Shown here: positions 1 through 10,187 of the stretch, piece by piece
Layout: each line of letters begins with the position of its first letter
Numbering within the stretch: position 1 is the first letter of the stretch
Assembly (NCBI RefSeq): GCF_004363175.1
Contig: NZ_SNYR01000003.1
Coordinates: 644,193 to 708,192 of the forward strand
Origin: Maritalea mobilis
GTDB taxonomy: Bacteria; Pseudomonadota; Alphaproteobacteria; Rhizobiales; Devosiaceae
Length of the DNA: 64,000 nt
Reading direction: 5' to 3'
Notes under the pieces: model-generated
Database searches by the model: none
Seen by the model: only the letters and a program-made list of their open reading frames with translations
What the model was told of the DNA's origin: nothing
Position numbers and translations under genes: made by a program

Positions 1-2
1 CC

Positions 3-212
<210 letters not shown>

Positions 213-236
213 GATTCATTTGCAGACATTTATCCA

Positions 237-266
237 AAGGGGCGTGCAAAACGCCCCTTTTTTTTG
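237..266 (+). terminator. Rho-independent terminator of ahcY
   Basis: The stem AGGGGCGT / ACGCCCCT has a short GCAAA loop and is followed by eight T residues. It lies 25 bases after the ahcY stop codon. Confidence 0.9.
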
Positions 267-368
267 CCCAAAACGCATTTTGACTCTTGTTGCGCGATTC
301 GCCGAAGCGGTATGGTGAAGTGATTCGTTGAGCGGGCAGCGATTTGATTAATTTTTAAGGGGCAAAAC

Positions 369-2834
369 ATGGGGCCGGTCAAATTCCGGATTGATAGAGG
401 AGTCGCTAAACTAGGTTGCGCAACTCTTGCTATGTTGGCCGCAAAACCAGCCCTCGCTCAAACAAATATATCTACCGAACAGCTTGTTGCCACCACCCCA
501 TTGGCCGTTGCCATGGGCGCATTGCTGTGTGGTGGTGTGGCCACCTATATGGCCCTTCGCCAACACCGCAAAGCCGAACTTTTGCGGGTGAAAACCCAGC
601 GCCAGCTTGCCGAAATGAGCGCTGCGCTGGACGAAAAAGGTGCAATTTTGCATGGCATGCGCGAAGTGACGTTGATTTGGCGGGGCGATGAAGGCCGTGC
701 CGATTCCATCGGCCCCATCCAAGCCACCATCCCAACCTGCCAGCGCATCGATGATATTTTGGATTTCAAAAGCTGGTTGGACGCAAAGGCGGCAATTGAA
801 GTTTCATTCAAGCTAGATGAGCTGCAAGCGCAAGGGCGTGAATTCGAATATCGAGCCCCCGGATTGGGTGACCGTGACTACCGCATCTCTGGCCGCGTGG
901 TCGCAGGCAAGCCGCTTATCCGCATCTCGCCGCGTGAAGCGGAAGTGGATGAGCCCTATGTGTTGGCCGAAACGCGCAATAATGTGCCCACCATTGAAAC
1001 CTATGCGGCGCTGATTGATAAGTTCAACCACCCAGCATGGGTACGCAATTTTCAGGGGCAGTTGGTCAAGGTCAACGAAGCCTATTTGAAAATGGCTTTG
1101 GGCGGGGCAGGGCTTGATCCGGAACAGCCGATTCCAGAACTCTTCGATGAAGAAACGCTTGCCCGACATCGTCGTCTTGATCCGTTAGATGGTGGTCCCC
1201 TTTCAGTGACCGAAGAGCATGATGATTTTGGCGTGTTAGACGTCACCATGTTCAAACTGGCCGATGGCACCGCTGGCTATGCGGTGCAGGGCCTCGCCTC
1301 GAACGAAGACAAAAACGACCCCAAAGCCAGCTTCCTAACCGCGGCCATCAATGAATTGCGCACACCGGTTGCTGTGTTCGACGGCGCGGGGCAGCTCACC
1401 CATTTCAATAAGGCATTTGGCGAATTTTGGGAAATGGATGTGGCCTGGCTGGAAACTCAGCCAAGTGAAAAGGCGATTTTGGATCGCTTGCGCACCCAGG
1501 GTAAATTGCCCATGGAGCCAGATTATAAAAAATGGCGTGCGCAACATCTGGAGGCATACGGCCTTAAGAAAACGCGCGAGACCATGTGGCATTTGCCAAG
1601 CGGCCAAGTGCTGAATGTGATTGCGTCACCTGCGCCGCACGAACGCGGCGTGATTTATGTTTATCACAATGTGACTGAGCAATTGGCGCTCGAAAGCCGC
1701 TATAACGCGCTCATTCATGTGCAAGACGAAACCCTGAACGCGTTGTCAGAAGCAGTGGCCGTGTTTGGCACTGATGGCCGATTAAAATTGCATAATGCGC
1801 AGCTTTCTCGCATCTGGAAGCTGCCAATGAACAAGCTGAACAAGCAAACCCACATTGCCGATATCGCCGCCATCAGCGCGGAAACGCTGCCAGAAGATGG
1901 GGATCGCATTTGGAGCGAGCTTAAAGTTGACATTCTGGATCTTGATGCAGAGCGCCACGACAAAAAAGGCCGCATTGTCCGCTCCGATAATCGCTTGATT
2001 GACTACGCCATTGTGCGCCTGCCCGATAGCCAGACGCTGGTGACCTTTGTGGACGTGACCGAAGGCGCATCCTTTGAGAAGGTGCTGAAAGAACGTAACG
2101 AAGCGTTGGAAACAGCTGATAAGCTTAAAGATGCTTTTGTTCAAAACATCTCATACGAGTTCCGCTCACCACTGACCAATATTATTGGCTTTGCCGATTT
2201 GTTGGCCAGCGAGGCAGCTGGACCTTTGAACGATAAGCAAAAAGATTACACCAATTTCATTCGCGCGTCGTCAAGCTCGCTTGGATTGCTGATCGATAAT
2301 ATTTTGGACCTGACCACCATCGACGCAGGCATTGCCGAGCTACAAACCGATGTGTTGGACGTGCATGCCTTAGTGGAAAAAGCACGCAAAGGTGTGTTGG
2401 CCGCGCTGCAGGTGGGCAGCAATGAAGTGCCGATCAATCTTGAAATCTCGATTGATGACAATTTGCCAACCTTTGTAGCGGACGGCACACGCATTGTGCA
2501 GGTGCTCTACAATCTTCTTTCCAACGCGGTGCGATATTCCGACCCAGGCGCTCAGGTGCGCTTGGATGTGTTTGAACGCGGCGGCCGCATTCTCTTTGTG
2601 GTGGAAGACGAGGGCGTCGGCATCCCTGATGACATCATTGCCTCCGTGTTTGATCGGTTTGAAGGCAAGGCCGTGGAAGGTCGCCAGCGCGGCGCCGGTT
2701 TGGGCCTTTCCATCGTGAAAACATTCGTCCATATGCATGGCGGCACCGTCGCCATTGAGCGTTTGCAACCGCGTGGCACCAAAGTCACCGTCAACTTGCC
2801 CGCCGAACAGGTGGCCAAAGGCGCCGCTGAATAA
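369..2834 (+). CDS. divL: DivL-type PAS sensor pseudokinase with Tyr in the H-box
   Basis: This 821-residue protein resembles DivL, the polar cell-cycle regulator that links DivK to the CckA-ChpT-CtrA phosphorelay in Alphaproteobacteria. It has an N-terminal hydrophobic leader and a membrane segment at about residues 44-62. PAS-like regions follow at about 205-300, 325-435 and 455-560, then a DHp/HATPase core. The H-box reads QNISYEFRSPLT, so Tyr596 stands where the phospho-acceptor His normally is, as in Caulobacter DivL. The N-box (QVLYNLLSNAVRYS), G1 (EDEGVGIPDD) and G2 (GAGLGLSIVKTF) are intact, so ATP binding should remain. Position between ahcY and tsaE matches divL in Agrobacterium. 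Its TAA overlaps the tsaE ATG by one base, which suggests translational coupling. Confidence 0.88.
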   Translation: MGPVKFRIDRGVAKLGCATLAMLAAKPALAQTNISTEQLVATTPLAVAMGALLCGGVATYMALRQHRKAELLRVKTQRQLAEMSAALDEKGAILHGMREVTLIWRGDEGRADSIGPIQATIPTCQRIDDILDFKSWLDAKAAIEVSFKLDELQAQGREFEYRAPGLGDRDYRISGRVVAGKPLIRISPREAEVDEPYVLAETRNNVPTIETYAALIDKFNHPAWVRNFQGQLVKVNEAYLKMALGGAGLDPEQPIPELFDEETLARHRRLDPLDGGPLSVTEEHDDFGVLDVTMFKLADGTAGYAVQGLASNEDKNDPKASFLTAAINELRTPVAVFDGAGQLTHFNKAFGEFWEMDVAWLETQPSEKAILDRLRTQGKLPMEPDYKKWRAQHLEAYGLKKTRETMWHLPSGQVLNVIASPAPHERGVIYVYHNVTEQLALESRYNALIHVQDETLNALSEAVAVFGTDGRLKLHNAQLSRIWKLPMNKLNKQTHIADIAAISAETLPEDGDRIWSELKVDILDLDAERHDKKGRIVRSDNRLIDYAIVRLPDSQTLVTFVDVTEGASFEKVLKERNEALETADKLKDAFVQNISYEFRSPLTNIIGFADLLASEAAGPLNDKQKDYTNFIRASSSSLGLLIDNILDLTTIDAGIAELQTDVLDVHALVEKARKGVLAALQVGSNEVPINLEISIDDNLPTFVADGTRIVQVLYNLLSNAVRYSDPGAQVRLDVFERGGRILFVVEDEGVGIPDDIIASVFDRFEGKAVEGRQRGAGLGLSIVKTFVHMHGGTVAIERLQPRGTKVTVNLPAEQVAKGAAE

Positions 2835-3340
2835 TGGGCCAAGCTGACCAGCTATCAATCATCTTAGTGAGTGAGCACGCCACAATGGCGTTTGCGCAAA
2901 TGCTACATGCACAATTGCAACCCGGTGACATCGTCACGCTCACAGGCGATTTGGGCGCAGGCAAAAGCTTTCTTGCGAGATCTTTGCTGCGCCATGCAGC
3001 GGATGATTCAGAATTGGAAGTGCCAAGCCCAACCTTCTCGCTGGTGCAGAATTACCAACTGAACAATCAATCCTATCTGCATGCCGATCTTTATCGCTTG
3101 AGCGACGAAAGTGAGGCGGATGAATTGGGCTTGTTCGATGATGACCAGGCAATTCTTTTGATCGAGTGGCCGGAGCGCTTGCCAGAGTTGACAGCGCGTG
3201 CGCCATTTAACCTCTCCCTACATTTGATTTCCGAAATGCCAGAAGGTCGCACATTGCATATTTCTGGTGATGCAAATCGGCTGGAAGCCCTTGCCCAACT
3301 GCTCGAATCCGGCTCAGATAGCGGCATCAAACTGATTTAA
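2834..3340 (+). CDS. tsaE: tRNA threonylcarbamoyladenosine biosynthesis ATPase TsaE
   Basis: TsaE is the small ATPase that works with TsaB and TsaD to make t6A37 on ANN-decoding tRNAs. The 168-residue protein has the P-loop GDLGAGKS at about residues 35-42, followed by SPTFSLVQNY and the HADLYRL motif with its conserved Asp, all typical of the family. Length is normal (about 150-170). The ATG overlaps the divL stop (TAATG) and addB starts 8 bases after its stop, so divL-tsaE-addB-addA look like one operon. In many rhizobia two genes (AmgK-like kinase and MurU-like nucleotidyltransferase) lie between tsaE and addB; they are absent here. Confidence 0.95.
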   Translation: MGQADQLSIILVSEHATMAFAQMLHAQLQPGDIVTLTGDLGAGKSFLARSLLRHAADDSELEVPSPTFSLVQNYQLNNQSYLHADLYRLSDESEADELGLFDDDQAILLIEWPERLPELTARAPFNLSLHLISEMPEGRTLHISGDANRLEALAQLLESGSDSGIKLI

Positions 3341-3348
3341 AGGCAACG

Positions 3349-6300
3349 ATGCGGCGCTCGCTTTATTCCATCGCGCCAGACGCCCCTTTTTTGAAGGTGC
3401 TGGCCTCACGCATATTGGACGGAACCCTCGCGCCAGACTGGCCGCGCGAAGGGCCGTTCTGGCTGTCCGATATCACGATTTACTTGCCTACTAAGCGGGC
3501 ACGCCTAGCGCTGATCGATATCTTTTTAGAGCGGTTGGATGGCGCTGCATTGCTGCCGAATATTTACACCCTTGGCGAAAGCGACGAGGTGGAAAACGCT
3601 TTCTTCGCCGAGCCAGATCTGACCGCCACCAACCCGGTTTCAAAAACAGAACGCACCCTGTTTCTCGCGCGCTTGATTGAGGGCTGGGCGCACACGGCAG
3701 AGCAGGCGCAGCAAGTGGGTTTTGCCTCGCCACCAAGCGCCGCCGAAATTCTCGCCATGGCGCAATCGCTTGGGCAATTGTTGGATGACTTTCTCACCGA
3801 AGAAATTGACTACCATCAGTTGAGCCAATTGGTGCCAGAAGAACTGGCCGAGAACTGGCAGCAAAGTCTGAACTTTATCAAAATCGTTACCGACAATTGG
3901 CCGCTTTATCTGGAAGAGCGCGGCTTACAGGAAGTTGCGATGGTGCGGCGGGAAAAGTTTGCGCTGGCGCAGCAAACGCTGAAAATGCGTTTTGGCGATA
4001 AGCCAGTGATTGCAGCGGGCTCCACCGGGTCAGTGCCTGCCAACGCGCGCTTTCTGAAAGAGATCAGTGCGTTGCCAAATGGTGCGCTGGTGTTGCCCGG
4101 ATTTGACACGACAATGAGCGTTGAGGATTTCAGCTTTTTGCTTGAGCCAAACAATAAGGCCCATGCCCATCCGCAATATGGCATGGCGCTGCTGTTGCGC
4201 CGCCTGAGTGCCGGTCCCGCCGATGTACAGGAACTCGCACCAGCACAACAAGGCCGCGCCGAGATATTGCATCAAGCCCTTGCGACCGCTGAAAACACAG
4301 CCCAATGGCACGCGCAGCGCGAAAAGCTGAGCGGCCAATTAGAAACCGCCACGGATCAAATATCGCTCTTGGCCATGCCCAATGAAGCCATGGAAAGCCG
4401 CGCCATTGCCTTGGCCACCCGTGAGGCGTTGGCCAACAGTAAGTCCGTGGGCATCATCGCCCCAGATCGGGATCAGGCGCGGCAAATCATTGCTGAGCTG
4501 CACCGGTTTGATATTTCCGTTGATGACAGCGCGGGCGTGCCGCTCAATCAAAGCCCGGCGGGGCGCTTGGTGCGGCAGTTGCTGCAATTGGTGCAGAGCG
4601 AATTTAGCGCCATCGATCTGGTCGGGCTGTTGCTGCATTCTTCCGTCTGCTTTGGCCGTGCCCGGAGCAAGATTTCAGCATTGCGCGAAGTGCTGGACCT
4701 TTCGATCTTGCGCGGCATGCGCGGCAAGCCGGGCGTGACAGGATTGTGCAAAGAGGTGAAAGCGGCTTTTGAAAAGCCAGAACCCCGTCAGCGCCCTTTA
4801 AATGAAGACGAAGCGACGGCGCTGATCGCCTTGTTTGACGATATGGAGAAAATGCTGGCGCCGCTGATTGAGGCCTTTGCCAGCGGCAGGCCTAGCCTCT
4901 TAAACATCGCCCGCGCCATGCCCGCTATCGTGGACAAAGTGATCCATGACGATCAGGACAAACCGCATCACCCGCATGGGTTTGACCAGCTCAGCGACTG
5001 GCTGGCGGAACTCGCAGCGGGCAGTATTGAACTGAGCCAGATCGACAGCACCCAATTTGTTTCCGCTATGGCCTTGCTTATGAGCCCGGTGTCAGTGCGT
5101 CCGCTCGAACAGGCGCGGCACGATGTACAAATTTGGGGGCGGGTGGAAGCCCGCTTGCAAAGCGTCGATCTGATTATTCTGGCGGGGTTGAACGAAGGCG
5201 TGTGGCCCGAAGATGCCGACCCCGGCCCTTGGATGTCGCGCGGCATGAAATTGGCTGTGGGGCTGGAGCCGCCAGAACGCAAAGTCGGCTTGGCCGCCCA
5301 TGACTTTTTGTTGGCGCTGAACGCCCCGCAAGTGGTGCTCAGCTATGCGCAACGGCGCGGCACGTCTCCTGCTGATCCGTCACGCTTTCTGAAGCGCCTC
5401 TTGGCCTTTGTCGGCAAGGCGTGTGAAAAAGCACTCACCGACCGCACGGCGCACATCAAAGCCTGGACTACGCAAATTGATGCGGTGAAACAGGTGTCGC
5501 CAGCGGAACGCCCAACGCCCACGCCACCCGCAGACCTGCGCCCGCGCCGTCTCTCGATCACGGAAATTGAAACACTGCTGCGCGATCCCTACGCGATCTA
5601 TGCCAAACATGTGATGCGGCTTAAGCCTCTCGACCCGTTGGGCGCGCCACCAGACTTTGCAGAGCGAGGCAATTTGATCCACGAGGTGCTGGGCGATTTT
5701 ATTGCTGAGGGCCATGATTGTGCTGCACCGGACGCCCATGATCAATTGATGGCGCTGGCACGAAAAGCCTATGAACGGCTTGCCGATGTGGCGGACCGAA
5801 GAGACATTTGGCTCAAACGGTTTGACGCCATCGCTGCCGCCTTTCTGGCCCATGAAACCACGCAAAATCTCCACATTGCCGTGCGCAATGCCGAAATACG
5901 CGGCCAGGCCAGTTTGGAGATTGCGGGCGTGCCATTCACCCTGCATGGCCGCGCCGACCGGGTGGACCAGACCGAAGCAGGCAAGGTGGAAATTGTTGAT
6001 TTCAAAACCGGGGGCGTGCCCGCCAAAAAGGATATGGAAAACTTCATGGCACCGCAATTACCCATGGCGGGCCTGATTGCACGGCAGGGCGGCTTTGAAG
6101 GGTTGGAGCGTGCCGACAGCGCGGCATTCCGCTATATCAAGCTGGCCCACGGTCCAGATACTTTATCGCTCACCAATTTCCCATCCAAGCAGGAAGCAGA
6201 TGAATGGGTAGATCAATATTGGGAGCGGTTCTCCCGTTTTGCTGAATTGATGCTGCTGCGCGATGATGTGGCCATGGTGGCGCAATTGAACCCGAAGCCC

Positions 6301-6375
6301 GAACAGCGCTTTGAAGGCGACTACGACCATTTGGCGCGGGCCAAAGAATGGGCGCCGGAAGGGGAGGACGAATAA
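3349..6375 (+). CDS. addB: Double-strand break repair protein AddB
   Basis: AddB is the inactivated-helicase/nuclease subunit of the AddAB complex, which resects double-strand ends for RecA-dependent repair. The protein is 1008 residues, near the alphaproteobacterial norm. A UvrD-like fold begins with YLPTKRARLALID, and the C-terminal RecB-type nuclease domain carries GRADRVDQ and IVDFKTGG (about residues 865-890), which hold the catalytic Asp and Lys. I see no C-terminal CxxC-x5-C iron-sulfur motif as in Bacillus AddB. The stop overlaps the addA start (TAATG). Confidence 0.95.
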   Translation: MRRSLYSIAPDAPFLKVLASRILDGTLAPDWPREGPFWLSDITIYLPTKRARLALIDIFLERLDGAALLPNIYTLGESDEVENAFFAEPDLTATNPVSKTERTLFLARLIEGWAHTAEQAQQVGFASPPSAAEILAMAQSLGQLLDDFLTEEIDYHQLSQLVPEELAENWQQSLNFIKIVTDNWPLYLEERGLQEVAMVRREKFALAQQTLKMRFGDKPVIAAGSTGSVPANARFLKEISALPNGALVLPGFDTTMSVEDFSFLLEPNNKAHAHPQYGMALLLRRLSAGPADVQELAPAQQGRAEILHQALATAENTAQWHAQREKLSGQLETATDQISLLAMPNEAMESRAIALATREALANSKSVGIIAPDRDQARQIIAELHRFDISVDDSAGVPLNQSPAGRLVRQLLQLVQSEFSAIDLVGLLLHSSVCFGRARSKISALREVLDLSILRGMRGKPGVTGLCKEVKAAFEKPEPRQRPLNEDEATALIALFDDMEKMLAPLIEAFASGRPSLLNIARAMPAIVDKVIHDDQDKPHHPHGFDQLSDWLAELAAGSIELSQIDSTQFVSAMALLMSPVSVRPLEQARHDVQIWGRVEARLQSVDLIILAGLNEGVWPEDADPGPWMSRGMKLAVGLEPPERKVGLAAHDFLLALNAPQVVLSYAQRRGTSPADPSRFLKRLLAFVGKACEKALTDRTAHIKAWTTQIDAVKQVSPAERPTPTPPADLRPRRLSITEIETLLRDPYAIYAKHVMRLKPLDPLGAPPDFAERGNLIHEVLGDFIAEGHDCAAPDAHDQLMALARKAYERLADVADRRDIWLKRFDAIAAAFLAHETTQNLHIAVRNAEIRGQASLEIAGVPFTLHGRADRVDQTEAGKVEIVDFKTGGVPAKKDMENFMAPQLPMAGLIARQGGFEGLERADSAAFRYIKLAHGPDTLSLTNFPSKQEADEWVDQYWERFSRFAELMLLRDDVAMVAQLNPKPEQRFEGDYDHLARAKEWAPEGEDE

Positions 6376-9300
6376 TGCGGCAAGATTTGCACATCGCCCC
6401 CGAAACCATCGACGCCCAAAAACGCGCTGCCAGCCCCACTGCCCATGCCTGGGTGGCGGCGAATGCGGGGTCGGGCAAAACCTTTGTGCTGTCGCGCCGG
6501 GTGCTGCGCCTGTTGCTGGATGGTGTCGCGCCAGATGAAATTTTGTGCCTGACCTACACCAAAGCCGCCGCCGCTGAGATGCGCGCCCGTGTCACTGACA
6601 AATTGGGCGAGTGGGCCCTGATGGATGATGATGCGCTGGTGAGCGAATTGCTCGATCTTACCGGCCAGCGCCCCACAGATGACAAATTGCGCCGGGCTAA
6701 ACAGCTTTTCGCCTTCGCCCTGGAAACGCCGGGTGGGTTGAAAATCAACACCATCCACGCCTTCGCCGAATCCGTGCTGCACCGTTTTCCTTTGGAAGCG
6801 GGGGTGCCGTTTGATTTTGAAGTGATCGAGGATGCTGACCGGGCGCAAATGATGCAGGACGCGCGTGAGCGTGTGTTGGCTGGCCGAGGCAACGCCAAGC
6901 AGATGATGCCACTGCTGGACACGTTATTTGCCCGCGCCAGTGATGCGCAAATCGAAGCGGCGTTGGACCGTTTATTGGCCGAAGGCGCAAAGCTGAAAAC
7001 GCTTTTGGTCTATAAAGACCGTGCGATTGAAAATCTGGCTGAATTTCTCAAGGTGCCTTCAGATCTGAGCGAAGCCCAGATTACCGACAAGGTGCTGAAT
7101 CAAGCCATCCTGCCACAATCGGAATATCATGGTGTTGGCCTGCATCTGCGCAATGAGGGTTTGGCGAAAACCATTGCCGACGGGCTGATGGGAACCGACC
7201 CATCACAGCCGAGCATGGCGCAGGCCTTTGGCGCCCTTTTGACCCAAAAAGGCACGCCCAAAAAGGGTGCGGCGGGCATTGCGAAAAAAGACGCGGCTTT
7301 GGCCGGGCAAATCGAGGAGGAAGCCAATCGGCTGGCCGATCTGTTTGAACAGCTTAAACTGGCGCGCCTGCTCGACAATTCCAAACTGCTGCTGGCATTG
7401 GCCGAAGCTGTTATGGCGGCTTATGAGGCAGGCAAAAAAGCCAAGGCGCAATTGGATTTTGACGATCTGATTTTGGCCCTGAAACGTCTGTTTGCCAACG
7501 AGGCCTATGGCCCTTGGGTGGCCTATAAGCTTGATGCCGGCATCACCCATATTCTGGTGGATGAAAGCCAGGACACGAACCCGGAGCAATGGGATATTAT
7601 CGAGGCCATTGCCAAAGAGTTTTTTGCGGGTGAAGGCGCGGTGCAAAAGCATCGGACGCTGTTTGCCGTGGGCGATGAGAAACAATCGATCTATAGCTTT
7701 CAGGGCGCCGAGCCGCGCCTGTTTGGCGAAATGGGCCGCCGCTTTGCCCGCCGTGCGCGGGAAGCGGAGCAGGTCTGGCATGATGTGCCGCTGCAAACCT
7801 CATTCCGGACCCAAAGCCCGATTTTGAACGCCGTTGATCTGGTGTTTGAGCCGCAAGCAAACCATAAAGGTCTGTCCGGCGTGGCTGCTGCCCCCGCGCA
7901 CCGTGCTGCCCGCACCACAAATCAGGGCTTTGTGACCCTTTGGCCAAAAGAACCGCTGGCAGATAAGCCAGAGCCGAGCGACGAATATCCAATTGAAGCG
8001 GCGCGGCATGAACAACGCCCGGAAACCAAGTTGGCGCAGCAGGTGGCGAAAACCATCGATCAGTGGCTGACCAAGGGACGTTTGCTTTCAGGGCACGAGC
8101 GGGCGGTCAAACCGGACGATATTATGATTTTGGTGCAAACGCGGGGTCGGCTGTTCAAAGAAATGATCAAAGCGCTGAAGCAGCGCAACTTGCCCAATTT
8201 GGGTGAAGACAAGCTGGTGGTGAATGACCATATCGCGGTGAAGGACTTGCTGGTGCTCGGCGATGTGATGGTCAATCCGGCCGACGATCTAGGCTTGGCC
8301 ACCTTATTGCGCTCACCACTTTTCGACATCAGCGAAGAGCAGCTGTTTGAGCTCTGTCATGATCGCCCCAAAGGGCCGCTCTGGGCGCATTTGCGAAACT
8401 TCGCCAAAACCCATAAATGGTCGGAAAAACCTTATGCGCTGCTGCGCGAATGGCGCACCCACTTGGATGTGGACCGTCCCTATGAGTTTTTCGCCTTCAT
8501 TCTATACACGCATAAGGGGCTGCAAAAATTTCACGCGCGGCTGGGGCCGGAAATTGACGATGTGATCGGCGAATTCATGACGATGGCGCTGGCGCATGAG
8601 CGGCAGGATCAGTCGAGCCTGATTGGCTTTCTCACCAAAATGCGCGCGTCGCCCGCCGAAGTGAAACGCGAACTTAGCGAGGTGAAGGACAATATTCGGG
8701 TCATGACAGTGCATGGCGCGAAGGGGCTCGAGGCGCCTATCGTGATCTGCCTCGATGCAACCGAAACGCCAAAATCCGTCAGCTCGGATGTATTTTTGCA
8801 CGTAGACGCAGAGCTGCCGCACAAAAGCTTTTTGGCGTGGAATATTGGCGGGTCGACCAATCTGCCCGAAGCCGCCGTGGGGCTCAAAACCGCACGTATG
8901 GACAAGGAGGTCGAAGAATATCGCCGCAAGCTCTATGTGGCGCTGACCCGCGCAGAGGATGAACTTTACCTCACAGGAGTGGAGAAGAAATCTGCCAGCG
9001 GTCCGGCAAGCTGGTACGATATGGCCTATGGCACCTTGGAGCCTCACAGCGATCTGCGCGAGGAGGGGCTGGTCTATCCCAACGGGGCGGTGATCAACCA
9101 GCCTACAACGCCAATTAAACTCGAACGCGATGAAACAGCCATGCCAGCCGAGATGGTTGCGCCAGTGTTGCCACCTGTGAAGCGGAACATCTTGGAACCA
9201 TCCAAAGCAGATGAAGAACTGGCAACTATGCCAAGCGCAGAAGGACAACCGCTGGGCCTGCCGCCCAAATTGGCGATGGCGCGGGGCAATGCATTGCATG

Positions 9301-9743
9301 CACTTTTGCAATATTTGCCGCAATATTCCGGTGCAGAACGTCGCGCGCAAGCCGATATTGCTTTGCCCTTGATTCTGCCTGTGGCGCCCCATCTGCATGC
9401 GGAAATCATAGATAAGGCCCTCACCATTTTGGACTCGGAAGAGCTTGCCTTTCTGTTTGATGCCAATAGCCGTGCCGAAGTGGCCATCGCCGCGAACATC
9501 GACGTTGATGGCGCACCCGCGCGGATAACCGGACGCATAGATCGACTGGTTGTCACCGATAATGAGATTTTGATTGTCGACTTCAAGTCCGACCAGGCCG
9601 TGCCGGAAAATGCGGCGCAACTGAATGCAAAATATCGGCAGCAATTGCAGCTATACGCACGTGCTATGCAAGAAAACGACCCAAATCGCACCTTGAAAAC
9701 CGCGATTTTGTGGACGGAAAATGCGCAATTTATGCTGATCTGA
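6375..9743 (+). CDS. addA: Double-strand break repair helicase-nuclease AddA
   Basis: AddA is the UvrD/RecB-type motor and second nuclease of AddAB. All superfamily 1 motifs are visible: Walker A AANAGSGKT, motif II ILVDESQDTNPEQW, motif III AVGDEKQSIYSFQGA, motif V VMTVHGAKGLE and motif VI KLYVALTRAEDELY. The C-terminal nuclease shows GRIDRLV and IVDFKSDQ. I place the start at the ATG overlapping the addB stop, giving 1122 residues: GGGGAGG sits 7 bases upstream. An in-frame ATG 27 bases earlier lies inside addB and has no better ribosome site. Confidence 0.96.
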   Translation: MRQDLHIAPETIDAQKRAASPTAHAWVAANAGSGKTFVLSRRVLRLLLDGVAPDEILCLTYTKAAAAEMRARVTDKLGEWALMDDDALVSELLDLTGQRPTDDKLRRAKQLFAFALETPGGLKINTIHAFAESVLHRFPLEAGVPFDFEVIEDADRAQMMQDARERVLAGRGNAKQMMPLLDTLFARASDAQIEAALDRLLAEGAKLKTLLVYKDRAIENLAEFLKVPSDLSEAQITDKVLNQAILPQSEYHGVGLHLRNEGLAKTIADGLMGTDPSQPSMAQAFGALLTQKGTPKKGAAGIAKKDAALAGQIEEEANRLADLFEQLKLARLLDNSKLLLALAEAVMAAYEAGKKAKAQLDFDDLILALKRLFANEAYGPWVAYKLDAGITHILVDESQDTNPEQWDIIEAIAKEFFAGEGAVQKHRTLFAVGDEKQSIYSFQGAEPRLFGEMGRRFARRAREAEQVWHDVPLQTSFRTQSPILNAVDLVFEPQANHKGLSGVAAAPAHRAARTTNQGFVTLWPKEPLADKPEPSDEYPIEAARHEQRPETKLAQQVAKTIDQWLTKGRLLSGHERAVKPDDIMILVQTRGRLFKEMIKALKQRNLPNLGEDKLVVNDHIAVKDLLVLGDVMVNPADDLGLATLLRSPLFDISEEQLFELCHDRPKGPLWAHLRNFAKTHKWSEKPYALLREWRTHLDVDRPYEFFAFILYTHKGLQKFHARLGPEIDDVIGEFMTMALAHERQDQSSLIGFLTKMRASPAEVKRELSEVKDNIRVMTVHGAKGLEAPIVICLDATETPKSVSSDVFLHVDAELPHKSFLAWNIGGSTNLPEAAVGLKTARMDKEVEEYRRKLYVALTRAEDELYLTGVEKKSASGPASWYDMAYGTLEPHSDLREEGLVYPNGAVINQPTTPIKLERDETAMPAEMVAPVLPPVKRNILEPSKADEELATMPSAEGQPLGLPPKLAMARGNALHALLQYLPQYSGAERRAQADIALPLILPVAPHLHAEIIDKALTILDSEELAFLFDANSRAEVAIAANIDVDGAPARITGRIDRLVVTDNEILIVDFKSDQAVPENAAQLNAKYRQQLQLYARAMQENDPNRTLKTAILWTENAQFMLI

Positions 9744-9854
9744 GAAAAGATTTTCAGCGCTTACCCAATTTTCATCACTGCGCCGTGATCTGCTTGAATC
9801 TTTATCCGACTCTTCTTACATTCATGCCAACGAAAAATGAAAGGGGAACTGGTT

Positions 9855-10178
9855 ATGACCACCCAAGTAAACGAAGCTCAATTTTCTGATGAAGTTCTAA
9901 ACGCTCAAGTGCCTGTTTTGGTTGACTTTTGGGCGGAGTGGTGTGGCCCATGTAAGGCCATCGCACCTGTTTTGGAAGAGATCTCATCTGAAATGGACGG
10001 CAAAGTGAAAATTGTGAAGGTGAATGTGGACGAAAATCCAAATATCGCCGCACAATATGGCATCCGCTCTATTCCAACCATGATCCTGTTTAAAGATGGC
10101 GCTGCCGCTGACATGAAAATCGGTGCCGGCGAGCCAAAAGCAGGCTTGGTGAAGTGGCTCGAAAGCCACGCAGCTTAG
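9855..10178 (+). CDS. trxA: Thioredoxin 1 (CGPC active site)
   Basis: This is a cytoplasmic disulfide reductase of 107 residues with the WCGPCK active site (Cys30, Cys33) and the cis-proline loop SIPTM. It is fed electrons by thioredoxin reductase and reduces ribonucleotide reductase, PAPS reductase and others. I prefer the second ATG: AAGGGGAA lies 7 bases upstream, whereas the ATG at 9837 has no Shine-Dalgarno and would add MKGELV. Its place after addA is conserved in rhizobia. A second thioredoxin gene follows after 9 bases. Confidence 0.95.
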   Translation: MTTQVNEAQFSDEVLNAQVPVLVDFWAEWCGPCKAIAPVLEEISSEMDGKVKIVKVNVDENPNIAAQYGIRSIPTMILFKDGAAADMKIGAGEPKAGLVKWLESHAA

Positions 10179-10187
10179 TAAGGCTTT

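Noticed and set aside
8502-9644. 380-codon open frame on the minus strand within addA
   Set aside because: It lies wholly antisense to the AddA helicase and nuclease motifs, has no family features, and reflects codon bias in the sense gene.
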